From Strongylocentrotus droebachiensis (taxonomy: Eukaryota > Echinodermata > Echinoidea > Camarodonta > Strongylocentrotidae), in the NCBI GenBank assembly GCA_035222895.1, contig JAVYIG010009924.1, forward strand, positions 1 to 64,000: a DNA stretch of 64,000 bases. Direction: 5' to 3'. The position numbers and the translations under genes were made by a program. Shown here piece by piece: positions 48,901 through 59,752 of the stretch. The notes under the pieces were generated by a model that was not told where the DNA came from, did not search any database, and worked only from the letters and a program-made list of their open reading frames with translations. Numbering within the stretch: the first letter of the stretch is position 1; the number at the start of each line of letters is the position of its first letter.

Positions 48901-51900
48901 TTGGCCTCTGTGTGACACCGCCTTATATAGCATGCCTCATCAGTGCCTGTTGGTCCCCCTGATCTCTCCTTTTTCTTATGTTAATTGAGAGCTGATTTGA
49001 TGAGATAATCATCTATTCCATAGATATCATGTTGGGATCAGTTAGAACACACGTCATCATATTCGCATAATGCAATAACTGATAATGGACAAAGCTATTG
49101 AAATTACCCCCTTACTTTTTTCTTGAAAGCCTTTGCGGTCGTGTTAGAATCAATGGCATATAGTATGGATCCAACCGTTGAGGGGGGAGGGGTACCATTT
49201 ACATCGATCATTGGGCGGAACTATAGGGGGTGGGGAGGGGTGGGGAGATACGCGAGTCTTACCTAGTGAATTAAATGCAAATTATCAAAGCCATTGCGAA
49301 GCATGAGGTTGCGCGCGAGGGGTCCTATGATTTTCTTTTGTCCATCTCTCCCTTTCTCCCCCTCTCTCTTCGTTTCATTATTTCTCCCTAGTAGGCCATT
49401 TTAGGGGGAGGGGGTTACGAGCGCCTTATTTATTGAAAAATATACATTATTTTATTGAAACAACATGTCTCTATAATGAAATTTATAGTTTTTGTTCTCT
49501 GAACGATAAAAGGGACATTTATTGAAAATTGTTCACAATTTTTTTTCGGGTATGTGCACGTTTTACATAACAGTATTTCTGCCAAACTACTGTGCCAAAA
49601 CGTCTCATACTTCGTCTAAGTTTCTTTACGATTACAATTAATGCGCACTCGCTATAAAAAGTTAAATGTCAAGATGTTTTGCCCAGAACATGTCTTACTC
49701 GATAAACTTGTGAGAAAAAAAAAAGTTTTTGAAAAGTTAATAGATATTATTACCGTAATATTGGTCCTATAATCGGTAACTTTGTATCCAAACTATCCCA
49801 CACACAAAAAAAAAAAAAAAAAAAAAAAAACCATCGAACTTTTACTTCCAGCGTATTCGATCGCAGCACGTATGCTTTACAACGTCACCCCTGCTGAACT
49901 TCAATTTTCCTTGAACGGCGCAGAATGGATAAGTGTCTGCAATGAAACTGACCTCGGACACACACACGACACCCTGGCAATGATCTGTGAAGATTTAGGT
50001 TATCATGATCAGGGAGTGGTCAAATCGGCAACAATTCTGCATGAGAACTACGACCGCGACAGTATTATCGCCTTAAAATGTCCAACTAGTAAGTATACTT
50101 TGTAAAAACATTATGCTAAACCCCATACAAAATGATATGCATTATAATACCCTCATTTGATGAAGAAAAAAAAAAACATTTCTGAATATTTTGATATTAT
50201 AACAAAATTTGCTAATCGTGAGCAGAAATATAATGCTGAAACAAAAAAATCTTATAAAATGAGGGTATTATAATGCATATCATTTTTTATGGGGTTTAGC
50301 ATAATGAAACAAACTAGTTGTCGCATGGAACTAAATGAATTCAAATGGGTGAAGTTGAATTGGTCCAACCTTGAAAATATTTTCTCCAAAACCCTCTACA
50401 GACAGTTATAATATTTGAGGCTTAAGGTGTAAGCGCGGTTGTGTGGGTGTTCATTTTTCAGTAAAGATGCCGACATAGACAATGTTGAATTATTAGGTAT
50501 TATCAGGGTATGTTAGTTTAAATGGATGTACCGTCTCGAAAGAATTTCCCGAGGGAAAGATATTCAAGATTAACTTGGCTTAACATCAAGTAATGTAACC
50601 CTATTCAGCCATTAAATCCATCAACAGCCGCCCTTATCAGACCACAGATGCCCTCTGGCGATCCAAATGTTACGAAGTGTTACGCAACGCGGCATGCTTC
50701 CCTAAGCTCTCCAAACACTTGGTCGTAAAAAGAAGGCTTTGAAGCCATGCGAGTCACCGAGAAAATGACGTCATACTGATTGAAGATGTATATAGCTATA
50801 ATATAAAAAACACACAATCAACAACTTATGGCACAAAGCAACCTTCTATTGGTTATCAAATGCTTTCGCTGTGCTCGGATAACTCTACTGAAGACGTAGC
50901 CATCTGAACCAGCGAAATCGACCAAGGAAATCGTGAGTTAGAGTGAATGCAAGTTTCTCATCATCATCACGTTCTCTTCTAATTATTGACATTTTCCGAA
51001 AGTTTCCGAAATTTGTACATAGCTAGGAAGGTAGTCCATAAGTTTATCTCTTAAAATAACTAAATGAAATTGTGTTATATATTTGCGCATTTGGTTTAAT
51101 GAGGGTTAGAAGTTGTCAATTCATCACCACTTTTCACCCCGAGTACGGGCCGGCGACGCGAAAGCCGCCGTGCTCGCTGGGCTGTACATGTTGTTGGTGG
51201 TTTTAACACACATAGCTGCAGCTGCATTACTAACCTGGCCGTGTATTAAAAGTTGTGCTATTGATTATCAACATTTCAAACACCACTGTACAAAACTCAA
51301 CTGATTTCATTCAAAGGCAGTACTTTAGTGACGATTGATGATACCTAAAGAGCATTAAAATATAATTTGTTAAACTTTCCAATGTTAGAAAGAATAATTT
51401 AAAAATTAAAATTGTTAGTCTACTGTCAAACTTGCCGATCAATCGCATCGGAATAATTATGTGCATTTGTATGTTGTGAGTGTATTGACTATTCATGTAT
51501 TCAAATGCTGCCTATTTACACGTACTGCAGTGCTAGTAGTCAATACGCATTAGTATCAACTATCTATGCTTTGCTGGAGTGGCCTACGCATATCGCATTC
51601 ACGATGAAACCGTACATTCTGGTTCGCTGCAACGAATAAGATTTTCCGTTGATGGAATTTCACACGTGCATAACTTGTATTGGTCTCCAACTTCCCATAC
51701 ACCAGGCTCAAGAATCAAATCTTCCTCAAAATCAGTCAGAAAGTCTAAATCGTCGCCTACCAAATACACTTCCCTTACTGTACGGCGCTATTTTTGTTGT
51801 TAGCAGCCGATGTGTATTTCCAACAATGCATTTCGCGAGCCCTATGTCACTCAGTTTCGGGAGTGAGATTTACGAGCTGTGCGGTCCGGGTGGGGAATTA

Positions 51901-54900
51901 AGGGGATTATGATAGGGGGAAAAAAGACTCTCGGTGCAGCGGACTGCTTCAAAGGGCCCTCTTAGATGCGGAATCCATTTAAACTAACATACCCTGGTAT
52001 TATTATGTAATATTATCAGAAAACACTATACAGATATTAAGAACGCTCAACTAGTTAATGATATGACCATTCTCAGAGACAATAAAGAATATAAGTTAGT
52101 GTGATACTTTCGTTAAAGAGAAGGTTGAGTTCTGGGAAGAGGTGAAAAATAATTGTTGAGCATTACTAATTCTTATTATGCAAGTGTGGAAGAACATCAG
52201 TTAAGACATGTTCCCTGAAAAGCATGGCTCTTCAAATGCCTTCATATTTTAAATATGCATGTAACATCGTAAACATCGGGGGGCCGGCTTTTTACGCCAC
52301 GTGTTCGTGTAGTCCCATATACATTTTTCTGTGTAAGTGTTTGTAAATTTACCAATACTTGGCCAAATTTCTTATAATTTTGATGATTCCAGAACCTTGC
52401 AATACACACAAATTCTTATATGCTAGATGATCAACTTTTTCTGGTCCATTCCACACCGTTTCTTTCACAATGCAATCGCATGACCAGAACTCAACTTCAT
52501 CTTTAAATCTCTGCCCATTCTCTGGGTATGTATTTTAGTAAGAATAAATCTTTGAGTTTGAATATGATTTGGTCGCAAGAAAGATTTATAAAAAAAAGCT
52601 TTTAAATTCTTTTGGGAAAAGGAGGAATTTGACATTGATAGGGAAAGTACAAAAAATATGTTCAAATTTTGCTCTTTTTTTCTTCTTTCACATTCCATGG
52701 TAACTTGCAGACTCACCCAGGATAAAAGATTGCCAGGCGACAAGAGGACGCTGTGAATCACATCAATTCATTGCTCTTACCTGTCAAAGTATGTAATGCC
52801 ATCAGTTATATCAATTCAAATTCAATAGGTCAAAGTCATATCAGTTGAAAAAAGGTCATTTGGTTCAATAAAAGATGTCATAGTCGAGTGGTATGTATAA
52901 GCACAGGGAACAAGGATGTGCGTTCGATCCCTAATTATGGTACCGCATTTGAACTAACAAGGGCGAAACCGAATAGATGATAAAATGTGAATACAAAAGC
53001 CGAAATGTGTCAACGGACAGGACTACGCGGTAACCTACAGGATACAACAATCTACATTTTGTCGTATTTTTATTTTTTAAATTTTTTTCTTCATCTATTT
53101 TCTCTTTCATTTCATGTTAAGGGGGAAAAAAAAAGAAAAAGAAAAAAAGAGAGAAGCCTATATTTAAATTATATTTTTGATACTCTTATTTTTTTTTTTA
53201 AAGAGAAAGAAAGAAATTAATATTAAAAAGAAAGGCGTTGGTGATAATAGTCAGGTCTTGACTGATTGTCATTACAACAAAAAACAACAACAACAACGAG
53301 TGGAGATGGTCCATAATGTGCGCCGGGATAAAAATGATATCTGTAAAAAAAAAAATTAGTAGAGATTGTTTATGTAATCTCTAGCTATTAATAAGCTCTG
53401 AATAATTCATTACAATATGTTAAAGACAAGAACCATAGGCATGAAGTGGAGATTTAATTTTTGATATCCTGCTCAATAAGTGGTGAGGCTAGTTTAGGAT
53501 AAAAATAAAGTTTGACCTTGATCTAAAAATCTGTCATCTTTCCATCTTTCATTTCGAGGGATGTAGAGATCTCTTGATGAATATATTGAAAGTGTAGGAG
53601 ACATATTGTTACTCTACTTAAGCATTGCTTAGTGTTTCCTGGTTTTGTCATTATGATAATTTTTGTCTCTCGTATTTTTGAGATGCAATTAATACACATC
53701 TTGAAACCAAAACTACTCTTGAAGATTTGGTTTCTCTATTGTACTGGGTCTGGATTATACACCACCAAGCCAACACAAAGCTATGTCTTACTAAAGATCA
53801 ATTTCATCAATATATAATAAAAGAGTAAGAAACGAAGCGCATAGCGCCAGAAGACCTATATTTTCCCGTCCGTAGCATTACATTTTCGCGTATTGAGGGT
53901 CTCCCATTAGTGTAAAAGGCAGAGCCATCCATTTAGATAGTTTGGCCAACCCGGTTCGAGTTGGTCACAATATGGCGACTACTGCTTTGTTGGGCAAGTA
54001 CAAACAAAACAATATACGCCATGTTGTGACCCAGTGAAACTAAGTTGGCCAAACTCTCCTAATCAATGTTGGTACAAGGCAAAGGGGAGCGGGTGAAGCC
54101 GTCGAGATTTTCTAATTTTACTCCATTTTTTAACCAGCGACATAATATTCCGGCGCCCCCCACTATATATTTGGGGATTGAGGTAATTTTTTTGATGGGT
54201 ATCTCATATAAAATACTTGCAAGAGGATGACACCAATATCTTTTCCATGTTTTCGTTTTGTCTATTGTGGGTTCGCAGCAGGCGCGGATCCAGGATTTCT
54301 TATGGGGGGGGGGGCCCAAATTTGAAATTATGCGAGCCAAATATTGGTACGTAATGGTGACCAACAGTGACGTAATGCGGGGGGGGGGGGGTCGGTGCAG
54401 GGGGGGGGGGGCGATTTCCCCCTCCCAAGCTTTGACGTTTCATTATATTATTAGAGAAAGAAGACGATTCGTTGTACCGTTCTCGAAAATAATTCTCGTC
54501 TGAATTTAGTTTTTCCCCATCCGCGCGAAGCGCGGAAAATTTTATGATTTATTAAATTATTAGAGAAAGAAGACGATTCGTTGTAAAGTGCTCTGCTCTT
54601 AATCCTCGTCTGAATTCAGGTTCCCCCCTCCCGCGCAAAGCGCGGAAGCTTTTACGATTCATTAAATTATTAGATAAAGAAGACAATTAGTTGTACAGTT
54701 CTCGACTCTTAATCCTTGTCTAAATTCAGTTCCTCCCCTCCCCCCTCCTGCGCGAAGCGCGGAAGCTTTGACCTTTTATTAAACTATTAAAGAAAGAAGA
54801 CGATTCGTTGTACCGTTCTCGACTCTTAATCCTCGTCTGAATTCAGTTCCTCCCCTCCCCCCTCCTGCGCGAAGCGCGGAAGCTTTGACCTTTTATTAAA

Positions 54901-57900
54901 CTATTAAAGAAAGAAGACGATTCGTTGTACAGTTTTCGACTCTTAATCCTTGTCTGAAATCAGTCACCCCCTCTCCCCCTCCTGCGCGAAGCGCGGAAGC
55001 TTCTACGTTTCATTAAATCATTAGAGAAAGAAGACGATTCGTTATACAGTTCTCGACTCTTAATCCTCGTCTGAATTCAGGTTCCCCCCTCCCGCGCGAA
55101 GCGCGGAAGCTTTTAATCTTCATTTAATCATTCGAGAAGAAGAAGATTCGCTGCACCGTTCTCGAAAATAATCCTTGTCTAAAATCAGTCCCCCCCTTCC
55201 CCCTCCTGCGCGAAACGCGGAAGCTTTGACCTTTTATTAAACTATTAAAGAAAGAAGACGATTCGTTGTACCGTTCTCGACTCTTAATCCTCGCATTAAT
55301 TCAGTTCCCCCCCCCTCCTGCGCGAAGCGCGGAAGCTTTAATCTAAGTTTAATCATTAGAGAAGAAGAAGATTCGCTGCACCGTTCTCGAAAATTATCCT
55401 TGTATAAAATCAGTCCCCCCCCCTCCCCCTCCCCCTCCTGCGCGAAGCGCGGAAAATTTTACGATTTATTAAATAATTAGATAAAGAAGACAATTCGTTG
55501 TGCAGTTCTCGACTCTCAATCCTTGTCTTAATTCAGTCCCCCCCCCCCCCTCCCCCTCCGGCGCGAAGCGCGGAAGCTTTGACGTTTTATTAAACTATTA
55601 AAGAAAGAAGACGATTCGTTGTACCGTTCTCGACTCTTAATTCTCGTCTGAATTCAGTTCCCCCTCCCCCTGCCGCGCGAAGCGCGGAAGCTTTTACGTT
55701 TCATTAAATTATTAGAGAAAGAAGACGATTCGTTGTAAAGTTCTCTACTCTTAATCTTCGTCTGAATTGATGTTCCCCCCCTCCCGCTCGAAGCGCGGAA
55801 GCTTTTACGATTTATTCAATAATTAGATAAAGAAGACAATTCGTTGTACAGTTCTCGACTCTTAATCCTTGTCTAAATTCATTCCCCCCCCCCCCCCATT
55901 CAGGCGCGAAGCGCGGAAGCTTTGACCTTTTATTATACTATTAGAGAAAGAAGACGATTTGTTGTAAAGTTCTCGACTCTTAATCCTTGTCTAAAATCAG
56001 TCACCCCCCTCTCCCTCTCCTGCGCGAAGCGCGGAAGCTTCTACGTTTCATTAAATCATTAGAGAGTACGATTCGTTGTGCAGTTCTCGACTCTTAATCC
56101 TCGTCTGAATTCAGGTTCCCCCCTCCCGCGCTAAGCGCGGATGCTTTTACGATTTATTAAATTATTAGAGAAAGAAGACGATTCGTTGTAGGGTTCTCGA
56201 CTCTGAATCCTCGTCTGAATTCAGTCCCCCTCCCCTCATGCGCGAGGCTTTGACGTTTTATTATTAGAAAAAGAAAACGATGCGTTGTACAGTTCTCTAT
56301 ACTCTTAATCCTTGTCTAAATTTCAAAGATGTTCTTTGTCTGCTCCTTTTTCTTCCTACACTGTACGTCCTCTTCCGATTGGGGGGCCGCCCCCCCCCCC
56401 CCCAGCTACGCGCCTGCGGTCAGATAAACACATCTTGATACCTTGTCCGACCCCGCAAGCTCAGGGGTTTAAGGCAATACATTACTATCAGATAAGAGAA
56501 TAAGAAATTACCGTCAGATGATCATCTAAGGACCCGCCGTAGGGCCCTAGATGGAATCCAGGGGGCAAAGCCCCCGGAAGCTTAGGGGTTTTAGGCATTT
56601 AATCACGGTCAGATGAGCATATTTTGATGCCTCATTATTTTGTTAACACTGGCAGTTATTATTCTTACTTTCTTGCTCTCATTCTATCTTATTTCTCTTT
56701 AATATACTTTTTCAAGAAAAGTGGGGGGGGGGGGGGTTCGAGGCTCTCGATCCCCGCCGTACCTCGGGCCCTGACATGTAGGAATCTCAAGAATCATATT
56801 TTTTGCTTGGGTGTAAATTTAGGAATTTGTCATTTTCCAGCAAACACATACAAACGTATAATTTACTAAAACGTGAGGAAAAATTTCGGAAATTATGTCA
56901 TTTCAGCATTATTTGTTATCAACCGTTGTGGAATTAGAAATAAACCACATTTGAATTTAATTTCCCCCAAGCCCCCCCCCCCCTCTATCAGTACGCCAGT
57001 ATCTCCTCTTTTCCTTTTTTCTTTATCTTTCCTTCCTTCTCTCTTATTTTTTTGATTGGGGGGGGGGGGGGGGGGTTAACAGCCTGGGAGGCAAGGCCCT
57101 TTCGGCCCCCCGATCTCCTTCTTACCCCTTTTCTTTTCTTCTTCCTCTTCTTTCTTTCCCTTTTCTCCTTTTTCCCTTTCCCTTCTTTTCCTTTCTTCTC
57201 TCTTTTTTTTTTTTTTTTTTTTACGGGGGGGGGGCCAAGGCCCGCTCGGCCCCCCCCTGGATCCGCGCCTGGTTCGCAGTCATATCAGCTAGACACCGCC
57301 CTCCCCCTTGAACTGCACGTGATGAATCACATGATACTGTTACTGTGAAACCGTTACTTTGTTAATGATGAAGCTCTAGATAATTACCACTACAAACCGA
57401 TCACCTCAATTTACAACAATCCACAGCAGATTTTGAAGTTTGAAAACACAACTGATGGTGCTCGAGTGTCTGTACAAATGAAGACACAGCATGTAAACCG
57501 CATGCACGGTCATTATTGATAGCCTACTCTTTGCATGAGTATTGACAATTTGTTTTAGATAGATTGCTTATAATGTACATGAAGTGACAACAAGACTGTG
57601 TGAGTCAAATCAAAAGTGTTCAAATTCGTTAATAACATTGATTTAATTGCTACGCGGATACTCCCACTTGATTTCTCGGAATATTCTTATTGACACTTCG
57701 TTCGTTTTCACTACTGTATATGTACATCAAAGAAGCTGAAGCCTTTTTAGATGACAAAATGTTGTGCCCAGTTCAAACTTAACCGCTTTTGTTGTTTGTA
57801 TATAGGCCTATATATTTCCTGAGACATTTAAGTTCCAAAGCCACTTCAATGTTTCTATGACGTTTCTCATGCCTATTACTGTACTGTTATTATTTGAATT

Positions 57901-59029
57901 TGTTGATTCTTGCTTATACTCACGTCATAAACATATGACAAATTTATGCTCATGATACTCTATCCATTTTTATCTATTTTTTTCCTCTTCAATTTATCGT
58001 AGACGTGTCACATGGCATCGAGTGGTCCATATTTAACCTGTCGCTGATCGGCGCCATGGCAGGTCTTTTCTTCATACTCATGGTTTCCCTTATTGTACAT
58101 CTCTGCAGATGCTGCAGTCGAAATGAACCAGAGGTTAGCGTTCTGTTGTAATTGCAAGAAAAAGTCTCATATAAATTACAAAACTGCCACTAGGGGGACT
58201 TACAGGACCAAATCCCACCCCCAAAGAAAAAAGAAAAAAGAAGTCAAAACAACATTAAATATATAAAAAAATAAGTTATATCTAATACACATTGTATTTT
58301 ATTTGTTTTGGTTTTTAAATGTGCCGGCAAAGGTGTAAAAGATATCAACATGTACTTTTCGAGGTTGAGAAAATAATCCGTTTTCATCAAAGCTTAACAA
58401 GAACACAAGTCACAAAAGTACCGACAGTGATTATGGGGGAGGAGATCAAGACCCCTCTAGCGGCCCCTGGTCTAATGTGAGCCACTCAATCTATTATAGT
58501 AGAAGTTGTGCAGCTATATTTGCAGACAAAGTATAAAGAAAACACCGAATTGTGATTAAGAATGCCTATTTCCATACGTTGATTTGAACAGGTATTGGTC
58601 ACCTTCGTCAAAAGAAAAAAGTCGTCCATTCGAAACGAGCAGGCCATTGGAAAACGACCAGCAAACACTAACACTTTGTTGCAGCTACCCGCAATATCCT
58701 ACGACAATGCTGATGAAGCAGCTATTTTTGGTGGGTCCAGTCGGGACAACAACGATTTCACGAGTTCTGCTGAAGGAATCTACATGGACATTCCTGACCG
58801 TCCTTTTATTAGGTCAAATGTCGAGCGTGATGATCAGGCCTACCAAACAGACGAGGACGGCTACGCGAAGCCGCGCAATGTGATCGAAACGGACTTCGCA
58901 GAGCCATCGGTGACGCCGACTCCCATGACGAGCCCGATAACTAACCACCTGACCAGGCACGTGACCGGACCAGTGACGAGCACGAAGCCAACCCCAGTTT
59001 CACGCCACTTGATATATCCTAAAGTTTAA
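45930..59029 (+). CDS. SRCR-domain type I membrane receptor-like protein (6 exons)
   Basis: Exons: 45930-45999, 47406-47723, 49852-50088, 52711-52788, 58003-58133, 58592-59029. All GT-AG, phases 1,1,1,1,0, giving 423 residues. Residues 1-21 form a signal peptide (MCTLDVILTVVCFMS). Residues 24-129 are a Ser/Thr-rich region with several N-glycosylation sequons and no domain I recognise. About 140-235 is one SRCR domain with six cysteines (WISVC, AMICEDLGY, IALKC, KDC, GRC, ALTC). About 245-266 is a TM helix (LIGAMAGLFFILMVSLIV) followed by CRCC. The 150-residue tail has tyrosines at 315 (YDNA, a YxN motif), 342 (YMDI), 362, 369 and 420. It probably acts at the cell surface in recognition or adhesion; ligand unknown. 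An upstream in-frame ATG at 45,819 would bury the signal peptide, so I prefer 45,930. Confidence 0.75.
46031..46215 (+). mobile_element. tRNA-derived SINE in intron 1 of the SRCR gene
   Basis: An A-box-like TTGGCTCAGTC is followed about 20 nt later by a B-box GGTTCGAACCC, then a non-tRNA body with GCTGCACAGTGGCTGCCGGG. No cloverleaf is complete, so it is not a tRNA gene. Confidence 0.6.
46216..47405 (+). other. Rest of SRCR intron 1
   Basis: AT-rich, no exon, RNA gene or paired transposon ends recognised. Confidence 0.5.
47815..48746. mobile_element. 932-bp giant foldback element, TA TSD
   Basis: Arms of about 440 bp begin CACTGTCGCTCATAAAG and end with the mirror CTTTATGAGCGACAGTG. TA flanks lie at 47,813 and 48,747. 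The spacer is about 40 bp (CGGCCATGCATTATGGCTCA). Contains AGGGGCATTAATCC-type and CTGCGTACAGTCATGG blocks in both arms; no gene. Confidence 0.9.
48750..49850 (+). other. Rest of SRCR intron 2
   Basis: G-rich blocks near 49,180-49,250 and a long poly-A (49,805-49,830) close to the exon 3 acceptor. No gene recognised. Confidence 0.5.
49852..52788 (+). CDS. SRCR domain exons 3-4
   Basis: The domain is split between exon 3 (ending IIALKCPT) and the 78-bp exon 4 (SPRIKDCQATRGRCESHQ then FIALTCQ). Phase 1 on both sides makes exon 4 phase-symmetric, so skipping it would keep frame but remove three cysteines. Confidence 0.75.
50109..50306. mobile_element. 198-bp MITE in SRCR intron 3
   Basis: Inverted ends CATTATGCTAAACCCCATAC, with arms of about 50 bp reaching ACCCTCATTT. 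Confidence 0.85.
50504..51996. mobile_element. 1,493-bp TIR element in SRCR intron 3, 7-bp TSD
   Basis: The ends CAGGGTATGTTAGTTTAAAT and its mirror are flanked by GTATTAT at 50,497-50,503 and 51,997-52,003. Open frames at 51,113 and 51,579 do not resemble a transposase to me. The CAGGG start and 7-bp duplication are shared with the 737-bp family. Confidence 0.85.
52130..52425. repeat. Dispersed repeat, inverted partner of 17,545-17,840
   Basis: AAGCATGGCTCTTC and TGATGATTCCAGAACCTTGC match the earlier copy on the opposite strand. Confidence 0.7.
52870..53000 (+). mobile_element. tRNA-like SINE fragment
   Basis: A-box-like TAGTCGAGTGG and B-box-like GTTCGATCC about 35 nt apart, in intron 4. 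Confidence 0.4.
53001..53938 (+). other. SRCR intron 4, left part
   Basis: A/T-rich with poly-A and CAA repeats (53,280-53,300). No gene recognised. Confidence 0.5.
53939..54055. mobile_element. 117-bp MITE-like inverted repeat
   Basis: AGTTTGGCCAAC with GGTCACAATATGGCG and the mirror CGCCATGTTGTGACC with GTTGGCCAAACT. Confidence 0.7.
54279..57271. mobile_element. 2,993-bp hAT-like element with GCGAAGC satellite, 8-bp TSD
   Basis: The ends CAGGCGCGGATCCAGG and CCTGGATCCGCGCCTG are perfect inverted repeats. The duplication GTTCGCAG is exact at 54,271-54,278 and 57,272-57,279. The first ~90 bp (GGGCCCAAATTTGAAA...GCGAGCCAAATA) match the 42,804 element. The core is a 114-bp satellite. Near 56,440-56,640 is a remnant of the ~112-bp satellite in reverse orientation. 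The right part is pyrimidine-rich. No transposase. Confidence 0.92.
54520..56260 (+). repeat. ~114-bp satellite, about 16 units, with CCGCGCGAAGCGCGG hairpin
   Basis: Each unit has a GCGCGAAGCGCGGAAGCTT block, AT-rich TTCATTAAATTATTAGAGAA, then AAGACGATTCGTTGTACAGT and CTCGACTCTTAATCCTCGTC, closing with a poly-C tract. The hairpin block is present in nearly every unit (for example 54,521, 54,983, 55,092, 55,672, 56,021). Confidence 0.92.
57280..58002 (+). other. SRCR intron 4, right part
   Basis: Ordinary intronic sequence ending in a pyrimidine tract before the exon 5 acceptor. Nothing else recognised. Confidence 0.5.
58003..59029 (+). CDS. Transmembrane and cytoplasmic-tail exons 5-6
   Basis: Exon 5 encodes the juxtamembrane segment, the single TM helix and CRCCSRNEPE. 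Exon 6 encodes a basic VKRKKSS start, the tyrosine motifs and a Thr/Pro-rich end (SVTPTPMTSPITNH) finishing in YPKV. Confidence 0.8.
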
Positions 59030-59033
59030 GTAT

Positions 59034-59039
59034 AATAAA
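59034..59039 (+). terminator. AATAAA polyadenylation signal of the SRCR gene
   Basis: Canonical hexamer four bases after the stop codon, which would make a very short 3' UTR. Confidence 0.5.
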
Positions 59040-59235
59040 ACACATTACAAAGATTTTGAGAATCTAACTCAAGGGCAGCTCTGGAGGAGGCCGCTAGGAA
59101 CACTTTTTTTTTTAATTTGTACTTGACTATATTATTAGCCAGGGTACATTAATGAACGTATACTGAATTAAGTGAAAGTCTGACAAAATCAAGTGATGGT
59201 CCGAAAATGGTAGTTGACGGCGCGGTTGACGGTCG

Positions 59236-59350
59236 GAAATATAAGTTCCCTTGTGGGAACTGAGATAAGCCAATCAAATGTAATCAACACGGCCTTCTGT
59301 GTTCTGATTGTAAAAATTGGTTTCACACTGATTGTCAATTAAGCTATATG
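59236..59350 (+). pseudogene. LINE-type PHD-finger fragment
   Basis: Reads YKFPCGN, a stop, then DKPIKCNQHGLLCSDCKNWF and HTDC, the Cys/His order of the PHD-like finger near the N terminus of many invertebrate LINEs. The stop replaces a residue where a zinc ligand is expected. Confidence 0.6.
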
Positions 59351-59441
59351 TTTTTTGGAAATTTTTTTTTTCAAACTTGCTCAGCTACACCCCCAAAACC
59401 TCCAGATCTCATTCCTCTTGTGACATCATCTGTCAGTCATC

Positions 59442-59752
59442 AATGAGCTAACTTGAGAAAGTGGCATGCAACTTTGCCAAAGTTGACCACCTGTTACAAT
59501 ACCACAAACAATGTCAGACTAAACTAATATTCTAAAATAGACAATGGTATGTAATTTCCCCCAGCTTAGCACCCGTTCATATAGAATTGCATGCTTTCAT
59601 ACATAATGTACAATACATCATCATTGCCTTTGTCTTCCTGGTGATGCTACAATATGTCTGACATAGCAACTTGTATGTTGCTATTGTATTACGTATTGTA
59701 ATAGGTGGCCGACTTCGTTAAAATGCATACCACTTTCTCAAGTTAGCTCATT
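59442..59752. mobile_element. 311-bp MITE
   Basis: Inverted ends AATGAGCTAACTTGAGAAAG, arms continuing to GTTACAATA. It adjoins the 5' edge of the LINE polymerase fragment. Confidence 0.85.

Noticed and set aside
51579-51803. Possible extra SRCR-gene exon
   Set aside because: It lies inside the 1,493-bp TIR element. The neighbouring exons already join in phase across it and complete the SRCR cysteines.
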